Positions 44,829-53,187 of a DNA stretch of 64,000 nucleotides are shown in pieces. Below the pieces are notes generated by a model that ran no database searches, was not told the DNA's origin, and was given only the letters and a program-made list of their open reading frames with translations. Each line of letters starts with the position of its first letter. The stretch's first letter is position 1. Made by a program: the position numbers and the translations under genes. Source of the DNA: Lentisphaerota bacterium (GTDB taxonomy: Bacteria; Verrucomicrobiota; Lentisphaeria; Victivallales; Victivallaceae); NCBI GenBank assembly GCA_015061625.1, contig SUWG01000009.1, positions 39,146-103,145 of the forward strand, in the 5' to 3' direction.

Positions 44829-47800
44829 ATGAAAAAATCCATCGAACCTGAAATCGAAAACCGCGGAATGCCCTTCTGGGCGTGGAATGGTTCTCTTGAT
44901 GAAAACGTATTGCGCGAACAGATACGCATCATGAAAAAAATGGGGTTGGGCGGATTTTTCATGCATTCCAGAGTCGGGCTGGCTACGGCTTATTTGTCGG
45001 ATGAATGGTTCCGGCTGGTCAATTCCTGTGTGGATGAAGCCGCCAAACAGGGTATGCAGGCGTGGCTTTACGATGAGGATCGCTGGCCATCCGGTGCGGC
45101 CGGCGGTGCTGTGACAGTTGAAAAAAAATACCGCAACCGTTTTTTGAGTGCGACGGAAACTTTGCCGGGAAATCCCGGTTTTGAATCGCTTTTGCATCTC
45201 CACTTTGCCGTTACTTTGCGTGAAAAAAAGATGGTTGCCTACCGGCAATGCCCGCCGGAAGAGCTGCGAAAGGGGGAAACGAGCCTCTATTTCCGGGTGT
45301 ATATCGCTCCGGATGACCCGTGGTTCAATGGTCAGGCGTATCTGGATACGCTCAATCCGGAAGCAGTATCCCGCTTTATCGAAGTCACCCATGAAGAATA
45401 CCGGAAAAATTTTCCGGCGGATTTCGGCGGTACCATTCCCGGAATATTCACGGATGAACCGAATTTCAACGGCCATCCGCCATGCGGTTCCAGTTTCCCG
45501 TGGACGGATAAACTGCCGGAAATTTTTGAACAGAAATACGGTTATGATCTGATCTCCCGTCTGCCGGAACTTTATTATCCGCTGGCAGAAAGCAGTTTTT
45601 CCCGTCTCCGGCTCAACTTCCGGGAATTGGTCACAGAGTTATTCTGTGAAGCATTCGGTAAAAAATGCGGCAACTGGTGCCAGGAAAACAATTTGATTTT
45701 CACCGGACACGTCCACCGTGAGGACACGATGGAATCGCAGACGGCCGCCGTGGGCAGTGCCATGCGCTTCTATAAATATATGCAAATGCCGGGTATCGAT
45801 CTGCTTACTGAACACTGGATGATATTCAACACCGCCAAACAGTGTACTTCCGTGGCCAGACAACTTGGTTTGCCGCGGCGGTTGACGGAAACTTACGGTT
45901 GCACCGGGTGGGATTTCCCGCTGATGGGGCATAAGGCTCTGGGCGATTGGCAGTTGGCATTGGGGATCAACTTCCGCTGTCAGCATCTGGCGTGGTATAC
46001 GATGCTGGGGCAAGCCAAACGTGACTACCCGGCAACGATTTCCGGTCAGTCGCCGTGGGCGGGGGATTATGCACAGGTCGAGGACTATTTTGCCCGCATG
46101 ATAACCGCTCTGGCAGATGGTCAGGAGATCCGCGATCTGCTGGTCATTCATCCGATCGAGTCATTCTGGGGCAGACACGTCCCCAAAAACACGCTGCCGG
46201 ATGATCTCATGCTGATTCAGTTGACCAATGAATTGCTCGCGTTGCATCTGGATTTTGACTTCGGCGATGAGTCGCTCATAGCTGAATACGGCACTTGTGC
46301 CGACGGAAAATTGCAGATCAATGCCGCTTCTTACCGGGCGGTGCTGATACCGGAAGTCACGCATCTGCGCTCCACGACCCTGACATTGCTGGAAAAATTT
46401 GCCGACATGGGCGGCAAGGTATTCTACATGGGCCGTTATCCGGAGTATCTGGATGGCGAAAAATCCCCCCTGCCGGAAAAGGTTTACCGGAAATTCCGGT
46501 ATATTCTGTTTTCCGGTCTGGATCAGCAGTTGTCACCGCTCTGCCGCCGGGTCAGTATCACCGAAAACGGCAGTGAGGTCGCCCCGGCACTTTATCTGCT
46601 CAAAAGCGATGATGACGGTCAGAAACTTTTTATCTGCAATACCTCGGTGAATTTCCAGAATGAACAGCTGAATTATCCCATGATCAGAGAAAGGATTCTG
46701 GAATTTCCCGACAGCGTGATCCGCTGGCAGTTGCCGGAGAATTGCCGTTACATTTATCAGTTGAATCCGGCAACCGGCAGATTCCATACCGTAAATAAAG
46801 TGGTTTTGCGCGGGAACACCGCTGAATTTCCCCTGCCGCTGACGCAATTCGCTTCGGCATTGTTCTTTGCCGCCTGCGAGCCGGTGGAAAATGCCGTGGA
46901 TGAACCGTTGAATATTTATCCGGAAGCGGCAACCGGCACGAATCCGGCAAAATTTGAAGCGGCGGCCGTCAATATCACGATGGATGAAAATAACACCCTG
47001 CTGCTGGATATGCCGCAAGTGCAGATCGGTGACGGCGATTGGCAACCGGCCAAAAATTGTCTGCGCTGGGATATGGAGTTGCGAACCATGATGGGTTTGC
47101 CTTTGCGCGGCGGCACGATGGTTCAACCGTGGTGCAAAAAAAATGATACGCCGGTAAAATCATTGCCGGTCACGCTCAAATACAATTTTTTCTGCGATGA
47201 ATTGCCCGCTGGCATCTGCCGTCTGGCCTTGGAAGAACCGCAAAATTACACTGTTACGCTCAATGGTGAAACACTGCTCTTAACCGGTGATGGTTTCTGG
47301 TGCGACCGGGCGATCGAAACGATCACAATTCCGGCCGGGATTTTGCAAAAAGGGGAAAATATTCTGCTGTTGCACACGCTTTTCCCCGGAAATGGAGCGG
47401 GATTGGAAAATATTTTCCTGCTCGGTGATTTCGGGGTGAATGGCGATCACATCACAACTCCGGTGCGGCAGTTGCCTTTCGGGAATTGGGTGGAAAAAGG
47501 TTTGCCGTATTACACCGGCAATCTGATCTATGAATTACCTCTGCCCCCGGATACCACGGCGGTAAAAATCACCGATTGGCGGGGAACAGCCCTGGCTTAT
47601 GCGGTGGATGATCAGGATGAATTCACCCTTTTGGCGTGGCCGCCATTCATCATTCCGGTATCTGGCGGTAAACGTTTGCGGATCAAGGTTTTGAATTCAA
47701 GGCGCAATGCATTCGGGCCATTTTTCCTGAAAAATCTCTGGCCGTCATGGACGGGGCCGGATCAATTCACCACCTTTGAAACCGGTGAACATCAACTTGT

Positions 47801-47837
47801 GCCTTGCGGGATATTGACCCCGCCGGAATTTCTGTGA
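44829..47837 (+). CDS. Large glycoside hydrolase, GH106/rhamnosidase-like
   Basis: A 1002-residue protein without a signal peptide. ATG 44829 is chosen over the TTG at 44802. The N-terminal TIM barrel begins GMPFWAWNGSLDENVLREQI and includes GLGGFFMHSRVGL, the active-site-like AWLYDEDRWPSG and PGIFTDEPNFNG, a layout shared with GH106 alpha-L-rhamnosidases and related uncharacterised families. The C-terminal part has beta-sandwich domains (YTVTLNGETLLLTGDGFW) like a jelly-roll binding module. Exact family assignment is uncertain. It ends the sugar locus. Confidence 0.65.
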   Translation: MKKSIEPEIENRGMPFWAWNGSLDENVLREQIRIMKKMGLGGFFMHSRVGLATAYLSDEWFRLVNSCVDEAAKQGMQAWLYDEDRWPSGAAGGAVTVEKKYRNRFLSATETLPGNPGFESLLHLHFAVTLREKKMVAYRQCPPEELRKGETSLYFRVYIAPDDPWFNGQAYLDTLNPEAVSRFIEVTHEEYRKNFPADFGGTIPGIFTDEPNFNGHPPCGSSFPWTDKLPEIFEQKYGYDLISRLPELYYPLAESSFSRLRLNFRELVTELFCEAFGKKCGNWCQENNLIFTGHVHREDTMESQTAAVGSAMRFYKYMQMPGIDLLTEHWMIFNTAKQCTSVARQLGLPRRLTETYGCTGWDFPLMGHKALGDWQLALGINFRCQHLAWYTMLGQAKRDYPATISGQSPWAGDYAQVEDYFARMITALADGQEIRDLLVIHPIESFWGRHVPKNTLPDDLMLIQLTNELLALHLDFDFGDESLIAEYGTCADGKLQINAASYRAVLIPEVTHLRSTTLTLLEKFADMGGKVFYMGRYPEYLDGEKSPLPEKVYRKFRYILFSGLDQQLSPLCRRVSITENGSEVAPALYLLKSDDDGQKLFICNTSVNFQNEQLNYPMIRERILEFPDSVIRWQLPENCRYIYQLNPATGRFHTVNKVVLRGNTAEFPLPLTQFASALFFAACEPVENAVDEPLNIYPEAATGTNPAKFEAAAVNITMDENNTLLLDMPQVQIGDGDWQPAKNCLRWDMELRTMMGLPLRGGTMVQPWCKKNDTPVKSLPVTLKYNFFCDELPAGICRLALEEPQNYTVTLNGETLLLTGDGFWCDRAIETITIPAGILQKGENILLLHTLFPGNGAGLENIFLLGDFGVNGDHITTPVRQLPFGNWVEKGLPYYTGNLIYELPLPPDTTAVKITDWRGTALAYAVDDQDEFTLLAWPPFIIPVSGGKRLRIKVLNSRRNAFGPFFLKNLWPSWTGPDQFTTFETGEHQLVPCGILTPPEFL

Positions 47838-47847
47838 CCGGATAATT

Positions 47848-47972
47848 GCGGGCGGCAAACGTGCCGCCCCGATACTATCCTTCTGCGTTGTCGTCGGCAG
47901 AAATATCAAACTTTAAGGTGTAAAACACATCTCCAACTGGAGTTTTTCTGAATTCCATCTCACCCGGAAAAA
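47848..47972. repeat. Direct repeat 1 (downstream of the AAA ATPase gene)
   Basis: 125 bases, nearly identical to 49339-49465. It begins with the palindrome GGGCGGCA-AACG-TGCCGCCC. On the minus strand it contains ATG-led MEFRKTPVGDVFYTLKFDIS (27 residues to the stop) preceded by GGGTGAG. Together with the other copy it brackets the ATPase gene. Confidence 0.85.
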
Positions 47973-47989
47973 GTCATCCCCGAAACCGT

Positions 47990-49150
47990 TTATTCCGGCA
48001 CGTTTTCTGCGGTATCGACAAAATTCACTGCCGCCGGATTGCCGGAGCGTTTCAAATCTCCGGCATAAATCACTGTACCCTTTTCGATTTTTGCATCCCG
48101 TTGCGCAAATGATTTAAGATTGTTTGCAAAATCAGACGACCAGGTACGGGCAGATTTGATCTCGTATGGATAAAGTTTGCGTTCAGCGGCGATCAGCATA
48201 TCGATCTCAAAACCACGCTGATCTCTGAAAAAATACATATCCGGCGTATTACCGGCATTGAGCCGTGCTTTCAAGGCTTCAATGATGACCATGTTTTCAA
48301 AAAGATTGCCGATCAAAGGGTCACGCTTGACCATATCAGCAGACTTGATACCAATCAACCATGCAGCAAGCCCCGGTTCAGTAAAATAAAGTTTCGGAGT
48401 TTTGACCAGACGTTTGCCGAAGTTTTCAAAATAAGGTGGCAACCGGAAAACGATGAAACTGGCTTCCAAAATATTCAACCACTCTTTGAGAGTCCTGGCA
48501 CTTACTCCGATATCATCGGATAAACTGTTGAGATTGAGAAGTTGCCCGACTCTGCCCGCCAACAGGCGCACAAATACTTCAAATTCATGCTGATGCTGTA
48601 AATTGATCAACTGCCGCACATCACGCTCAACATAAGTGGCAAAGTAGTTGGAGTATTCCAGTTCCACATCCGCTTCCGGCAAAGCGTAAAGTTTCGGAAG
48701 AAATCCCCGGTGCAGTAAAGTATCACGATCCAAAGAACAACCGCTGTTGGCAAGTTCAGCAATGGAAAGCGGCAGTAATTGCAGAATACCGGTTCGCCCT
48801 GCCAGAGATTGGCTGATTTCTGCTTTAAGTTTGGGTTGATGACTTCCGGTCAGGACATACTGCCCCAATTTGCGGTCACGGTCGGCAATGACCTGAAGAT
48901 AACTCAACAACGCCGGAACCCGTTGCACCTCATCAATGATCAACGGAGCCGGATGATCAACGAGAAAACCTTTAGGGTCTTCTGTCGCATAAGCCCGTAC
49001 TTCAGGATCTTCCAGATTCACATAATCATAGCCTTGAAAATAATGTTGTGCCAAAGTCGTTTTGCCGGATTGCCGGGGACCGGTTATGGTAATGACCGGA
49101 AATTGTGCCGTCAAACGCTGCAGTTGCCCTTCTATAAAACGCTGAATCAT
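47990..49150 (-). CDS. AAA+ ATPase with DUF4143 C-terminal domain
   Basis: A 386-residue protein. The N-terminal AAA_14 domain has the P-loop ITGPRQSGKTTLAQ, the Walker B LIIDEVQRVP and sensor YVLTGSHQP. The C-terminal DUF4143 domain (about 190-340) has GLAAWLIGI, LIGNLFENMVIIE and YFFRDQRGFEIDMLI, whose E-D-K pattern (EIKSAR) resembles a nuclease-like fold. Such ATPases are common, mobile and of unknown role; some may act in DNA or defence-related processes. It stands alone, with no partner antitoxin, between two direct repeats, which suggests transfer as a unit. ATG 49150, ribosome-binding site AGGAGG. Confidence 0.88.
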   Translation of the reverse strand: MIQRFIEGQLQRLTAQFPVITITGPRQSGKTTLAQHYFQGYDYVNLEDPEVRAYATEDPKGFLVDHPAPLIIDEVQRVPALLSYLQVIADRDRKLGQYVLTGSHQPKLKAEISQSLAGRTGILQLLPLSIAELANSGCSLDRDTLLHRGFLPKLYALPEADVELEYSNYFATYVERDVRQLINLQHQHEFEVFVRLLAGRVGQLLNLNSLSDDIGVSARTLKEWLNILEASFIVFRLPPYFENFGKRLVKTPKLYFTEPGLAAWLIGIKSADMVKRDPLIGNLFENMVIIEALKARLNAGNTPDMYFFRDQRGFEIDMLIAAERKLYPYEIKSARTWSSDFANNLKSFAQRDAKIEKGTVIYAGDLKRSGNPAAVNFVDTAENVPE

Positions 49151-49338
49151 CTGAAACCTCCTTTTTCAGTAATTAATATAATTTCATTTGTGTAAATTTC
49201 AACCTTCAACTTCAGAATTTACACAAAAAAAATAATTGATCGACGCTTTATAACATAAGATGTGAAAATTAAAAAAGATTGAAATTACATCTGTCGATGA
49301 GGTGAAAAAATGCACCAAAGCAAAAAGTAAAAGCGACA

Positions 49339-49465
49339 GCGGGCGGCAAACGTGCCGCCCCGATACTACTGCCTCCTCCGTTGTCGTCGGCAGAAATATC
49401 AAACTTTAAGGTGCAAAACACATCTCCAACGGGAGTTTTTCTGAATTCCATCTCACCCGGAAAAA
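49339..49465. repeat. Direct repeat 2 (upstream of the AAA ATPase gene)
   Basis: 127 bases, same orientation as 47848-47972, with a few substitutions and small indels. It carries the same GGGCGGCA palindrome and, on the minus strand, the same peptide start (MEFRKTPVGDVFCTLKFDIS), here without the early stop, so it reads on for about 60 codons. The segment 49151-49338 between gene and repeat has no gene. Confidence 0.85.
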
Positions 49466-50206
49466 TCGTTGCTTTTCATGTTTCCCCCTGTACCGAGGCA
49501 CTCTGCGATACATTATAACCTGATTTGCGACATCCGCACTTTGAGGAAAATATGGGGAAATTCCGCACTTCACGGGGAAAAAACGGGGAAGATTTTCAAT
49601 ACCAATCAGCCGCTGCCCTTTGGGAGCGTTGCCTTTGGTGTTTTGTCTTGGCAAGGTAACCGGCTTATCTGAAGCAGTTATCTTTTTTCTTCCCTCAGAA
49701 TATATCATCATAACGAAGCATAACACCATTCTCCGGCTTTCCGCCGTTCCGGTTGGTGTTTCTTTCCGTTTTTTTGTGAAAAATCTAACCGGCGGCGGCG
49801 CCAGCCCGGCAGGGTGCGGAAAAACTTGCGCCTTCACTTCGTTGGGCGCAATGAGGTGTGTAAACAAAGTCTACTGGTATTTCCAGTAAACTCCTGTTGC
49901 GTACTCATCGCAAAACCCGACCTTCTTCCGCAATCCACCCATCAGTCTTCGCATAAAGCTGCGCCCGGACAAGCCGCTTGGAGCAGCCCCAAGCAGGTCT
50001 GGTAAAAAAATTACAACTTCAGTGATATATTTTATACATCACAGAAATGTTCATTTATCCCCCCTCTGCCTGGATTTCACAAAATTCGGGACATTGCCAT
50101 TTTTTTGGAATTATTTTTTATTTACTGGAAAATCAGGTACTCTGTGCTATATTTATATTGTCATTCATATCTGGAAAAAATAAAATTTTTCACCTTCGGG
50201 AAATAG
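49466..50206. other. Long non-coding gap before the cas genes
   Basis: 741 bases with no supportable gene. ORFs here, such as one on the minus strand from 49867, have junk-like composition. I see a GTGAT...ATCAC dyad at 50022-50042, a small hairpin near 49872-49888 (TACTGG with CCAGTA) and a second copy of the string TGTGCTATATT (50143-50153) that recurs in the cas promoter. It may be remains of mobile DNA and a regulatory region. Confidence 0.5.
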
Positions 50207-50242
50207 AGTGGACACAAAAAGTCCACTTGCTTGTGCTATATT
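50207..50242 (+). promoter_or_regulatory. cas operon promoter with overlapping operator-like palindrome
   Basis: Extended -10 TGCTATATT (TATATT 50237-50242). The expected -35 position (about 50214-50219) is poor and lies in the loop of a perfect inverted repeat AGTGGAC (50207-50213) and GTCCACT (50221-50227). This arrangement suggests control by a DNA-binding protein. The start would be near 50249, about 22 bases before cas3, whose ribosome-binding site is AGGAG. Confidence 0.65.
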
Positions 50243-50270
50243 CTGGTGTTGTAAACAGGAGTATACTGCA

Positions 50271-52445
50271 ATGAAATATGCGCACAGTTTAGAAAACACG
50301 CCTATAGATCATTGGCAATCATTGGATGAACATTTGGAAAAGGTTGCTGATTTGTCAGGATCTTTTGCCGGCAAATTTAATTCCGCATCGTGGGGAAAAC
50401 TACTTGGTTTTATACATGATTTGGGAAAAAGCAGAAAAGCATTTGAAAATTATTTACTGCATTGCAATGGTCTGTTGGATCGTGAATATGACAATTGCGA
50501 ACATTCCCACTCCGGAGCTGGCGCATGTTATTTGAAAAATGAGTTAAAAATTGGACATTTTTTGGCATACTGTGCAGCAGGTCATCACGCAGGCTTGCCC
50601 GATGGCAGCATTGAATCAGGAGCATCTTCCTTATCGGCGAGATTGAAAAATGAAAGCAAAGTATTGGATGAAGAGGATGTGAAACAATATATCGCACAGC
50701 ACACTGACATTTTGACTCATTTGAAATCTGAATTGAAATTCCCCTGGAAGTTGGATCAAGGTGATATGGCTCTTTGGCTAAGAATGCTTTTCTCTTGTTT
50801 GGTTGATGCAGATTTTCTGGATACAGAAAATTTTATGGATAGCGAAAAATCGAACATTAGAAGTCAATATCCGGATATTACCGTCTTATCCGCACATTTT
50901 TTTCGCAGTTTGAATGCCAAACAGGATTCAGCATCGCCTACACCAGTTAATCAAATCCGGGCTGAAATCAGAAATCAATGTGAAAAAATGTCATCAGAAA
51001 TCCCTGGTATTTTCTCTTTGACAGTACCCACAGGTGGAGGGAAAACACTTTCCAGTATGGCATTTGCGTTTAAGCATGCGCTGAAATACAAAAAACAGCG
51101 AATCATCTATGTTATCCCTTATACTTCCATTATTGAGCAGACCTCCGCGATACTTCGGGAATTTCTCGGAGCAGATAATGTTGTTGAACATCACTCAAAT
51201 TTTGATCCGGAGCAAGCAACTATGCAGACCAATCTCGCTGCTGAAAATTGGGATGCGCCGATTATTGTTACAACGACGGTTCAATTTTTTGAATCGCTTT
51301 TTGCGTGCAAATCAAGCCACTGCCGCAAACTTCACAACATAACAAACAGTATCGTTATTTTAGATGAAGTTCAGCTTTTGCCGCCATCTTTATTGCTTCC
51401 ATGTAAAGATATGATCAGGCAATTGTCAAAGAATTATGGCGTGACTTTTGTTATGTCAACTGCCACCCAGCCGGATCATTCAGGATTGGACGTTACAGAA
51501 ATCATTCCTGATTCCATGAAATTATTTGACCGCTTGAAACGGGTTGACATAAAATTTCCCCATCTTCTGACCGATCGGAAAAGCTGGGGGGACATTGCTT
51601 TTGAACTGGTCAAATATAAACAGGTTTTGTGCATCGTAAATACCCGATCTGATTGCCGTGAACTCTATGAAAAGATGCCGTCCGGAACTATTCATCTGTC
51701 GGCATTGATGTGTGGTGATCACCGTTCCAAAGTTATTGAGGAGATAAAACAGCGTTTGAGAGATGGTGCTGACATCAGAGTTATTGCGACAAATCTGGTT
51801 GAAGCCGGAGTTGATATCGATTTTCCGGTTGTTTTCCGTGCTTATACCGGATTACCGTCAATTATGCAAAGTGCAGGGAGATGCAACCGGGAAGGTAAAT
51901 TGGCTTCTCCGGGAAAAATGGTTGTGTTTGTCCCGCCCAAACCATCTCCGATCGGCGAATTAAAAAAGGCAGAAGATACCCTGACCGAATTACTGCAGCA
52001 GCCGGAAAAATATTCACCTGATGATCCGGCATCATATCCGCGTTTTTTTGAAGCGTTTTACAGCAGGATCAATGATAATGGAACTGTTTTTGAAAAATTA
52101 CTGGTATCAAAAGTCCGTGATGGCATAATCCAGTTTCACGAAGCATCCGAAAAGTTCCGTATGATCGATGATACATTCAGCGTTCCTTTGATTGTGCTTT
52201 ATGATAACAATGATTCTATAATTGAATTGCTTAAAAAAAACGGTCCCAAAAGAGAAATAATGCGAAAGCTGCAGCGCAGCACAGTAAATATACCCCGCTA
52301 TATCATGAATGAATTTATCCGTCAGCATCTGGCAGAAGAAATCCATCCGGGGATTTTTATACAAATTAATCCGGATTTATATGATTCATTATCCGGAGTG
52401 AATACAAAATTTGCTGAATCGGAAATGAAAGAGTTGATTTTATAA
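50271..52445 (+). CDS. cas3: CRISPR-associated helicase/nuclease Cas3 (type I-C)
   Basis: A 724-residue protein. ATG 50271 has AGGAG nine bases upstream; the extension from 50208 overlaps the promoter. The N-terminal HD nuclease domain has LLGFIHDLGKSRKAFE (His49, Asp50), EHSHSGAGACYL and AAGHHAGLPDG. The superfamily 2 helicase follows with VPTGGGKTLSSM (Lys258), the DExx box LDEVQLLPP (Asp365), MSTATQPDH and the motif VI region MQSAGRCNREG. Cas3 is recruited by the I-C Cascade to nick and degrade invading DNA from 3' to 5'. It opens the cas operon. Confidence 0.97.
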   Translation: MKYAHSLENTPIDHWQSLDEHLEKVADLSGSFAGKFNSASWGKLLGFIHDLGKSRKAFENYLLHCNGLLDREYDNCEHSHSGAGACYLKNELKIGHFLAYCAAGHHAGLPDGSIESGASSLSARLKNESKVLDEEDVKQYIAQHTDILTHLKSELKFPWKLDQGDMALWLRMLFSCLVDADFLDTENFMDSEKSNIRSQYPDITVLSAHFFRSLNAKQDSASPTPVNQIRAEIRNQCEKMSSEIPGIFSLTVPTGGGKTLSSMAFAFKHALKYKKQRIIYVIPYTSIIEQTSAILREFLGADNVVEHHSNFDPEQATMQTNLAAENWDAPIIVTTTVQFFESLFACKSSHCRKLHNITNSIVILDEVQLLPPSLLLPCKDMIRQLSKNYGVTFVMSTATQPDHSGLDVTEIIPDSMKLFDRLKRVDIKFPHLLTDRKSWGDIAFELVKYKQVLCIVNTRSDCRELYEKMPSGTIHLSALMCGDHRSKVIEEIKQRLRDGADIRVIATNLVEAGVDIDFPVVFRAYTGLPSIMQSAGRCNREGKLASPGKMVVFVPPKPSPIGELKKAEDTLTELLQQPEKYSPDDPASYPRFFEAFYSRINDNGTVFEKLLVSKVRDGIIQFHEASEKFRMIDDTFSVPLIVLYDNNDSIIELLKKNGPKREIMRKLQRSTVNIPRYIMNEFIRQHLAEEIHPGIFIQINPDLYDSLSGVNTKFAESEMKELIL

Positions 52446-52467
52446 ATCTGTAAAAAGGAGGTTATCA

Positions 52468-53187
52468 ATGAGAGGTTTTTGTTTGGAGGTTGCGGGAGAT
52501 TTTGCCTGTTTCACCAGACCTGAAATGAAGGTGGAAAGGGTCAGTTATGATGTAATTACTCCTTCGGCGGCAAATGCGGTATTCCGGGCAATATTCTGGA
52601 AACCGGCGATCAGATGGAAAATCACTAAAATAGAGGTGCTCAATCCCATTCGCTGGTTCTCCATCCGCCGCAATGAGGTATCTGCAATTGCCGGCAGTAA
52701 AAGCCGCGGCATTATGATTGAAGATGTCAGACAGCAGCGGGCGGGATTGATTCTGCGTGATGTAAAATATCGTTTATACGCAGAATTTGAATATATACCA
52801 GTGGATCAGCGGGCAAAGCTGATGAATCCATCTCCGGAGTATTTACTTGATGGGGAAGAAAATGAAATCTGTCATCAATTTGAAGACCGCCCGGATGAAA
52901 AAGAAGCCAAATATGCTGCAATGTTTGATAATCGGGTTTCCCGCGGCAGGTGTTTTATGCAGCCGTATCTGGGATGCAGAGAGTTTTCCTGTTCTTCATT
53001 CCGGTTGATCCGGAAGCCGGAAAAAGAAACACAAACTCCAATTTCAGAAACCCGGGATTTGGGTTTTATGCTGTATGATATGGATTACTCCGATCCAAAA
53101 GATATAAAACCGATGTTTTATCGTCCCCAAATGGAAAATGGCGTTATTATTGTACCTGATGTGAATTCGCAGGAGGTGTATAAATGA
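52468..53187 (+). CDS. cas5: Cas5c, crRNA-processing endoribonuclease
   Basis: A 239-residue RAMP protein. In type I-C, Cas5c (Cas5d) replaces Cas6 and cuts the pre-crRNA at the repeat. The start is ATG 52468 with a strong AAGGAGG. The typical N-terminus VAGDFACFTRPEMKVERVSYD and PSAANAVFRAIFWKP are characteristic of Cas5d. YLGCREFSCSSFRLI and LGFMLYDMDY in the C-terminal half match the family. It overlaps cas8c by four bases (ATGA). Confidence 0.96.
   Translation: MRGFCLEVAGDFACFTRPEMKVERVSYDVITPSAANAVFRAIFWKPAIRWKITKIEVLNPIRWFSIRRNEVSAIAGSKSRGIMIEDVRQQRAGLILRDVKYRLYAEFEYIPVDQRAKLMNPSPEYLLDGEENEICHQFEDRPDEKEAKYAAMFDNRVSRGRCFMQPYLGCREFSCSSFRLIRKPEKETQTPISETRDLGFMLYDMDYSDPKDIKPMFYRPQMENGVIIVPDVNSQEVYK

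Noticed and set aside
49406..49867. 153-codon minus-strand ORF before the cas genes
   Set aside because: Composition is junk-like, there is no ribosome-binding site, and it runs into direct repeat 2.
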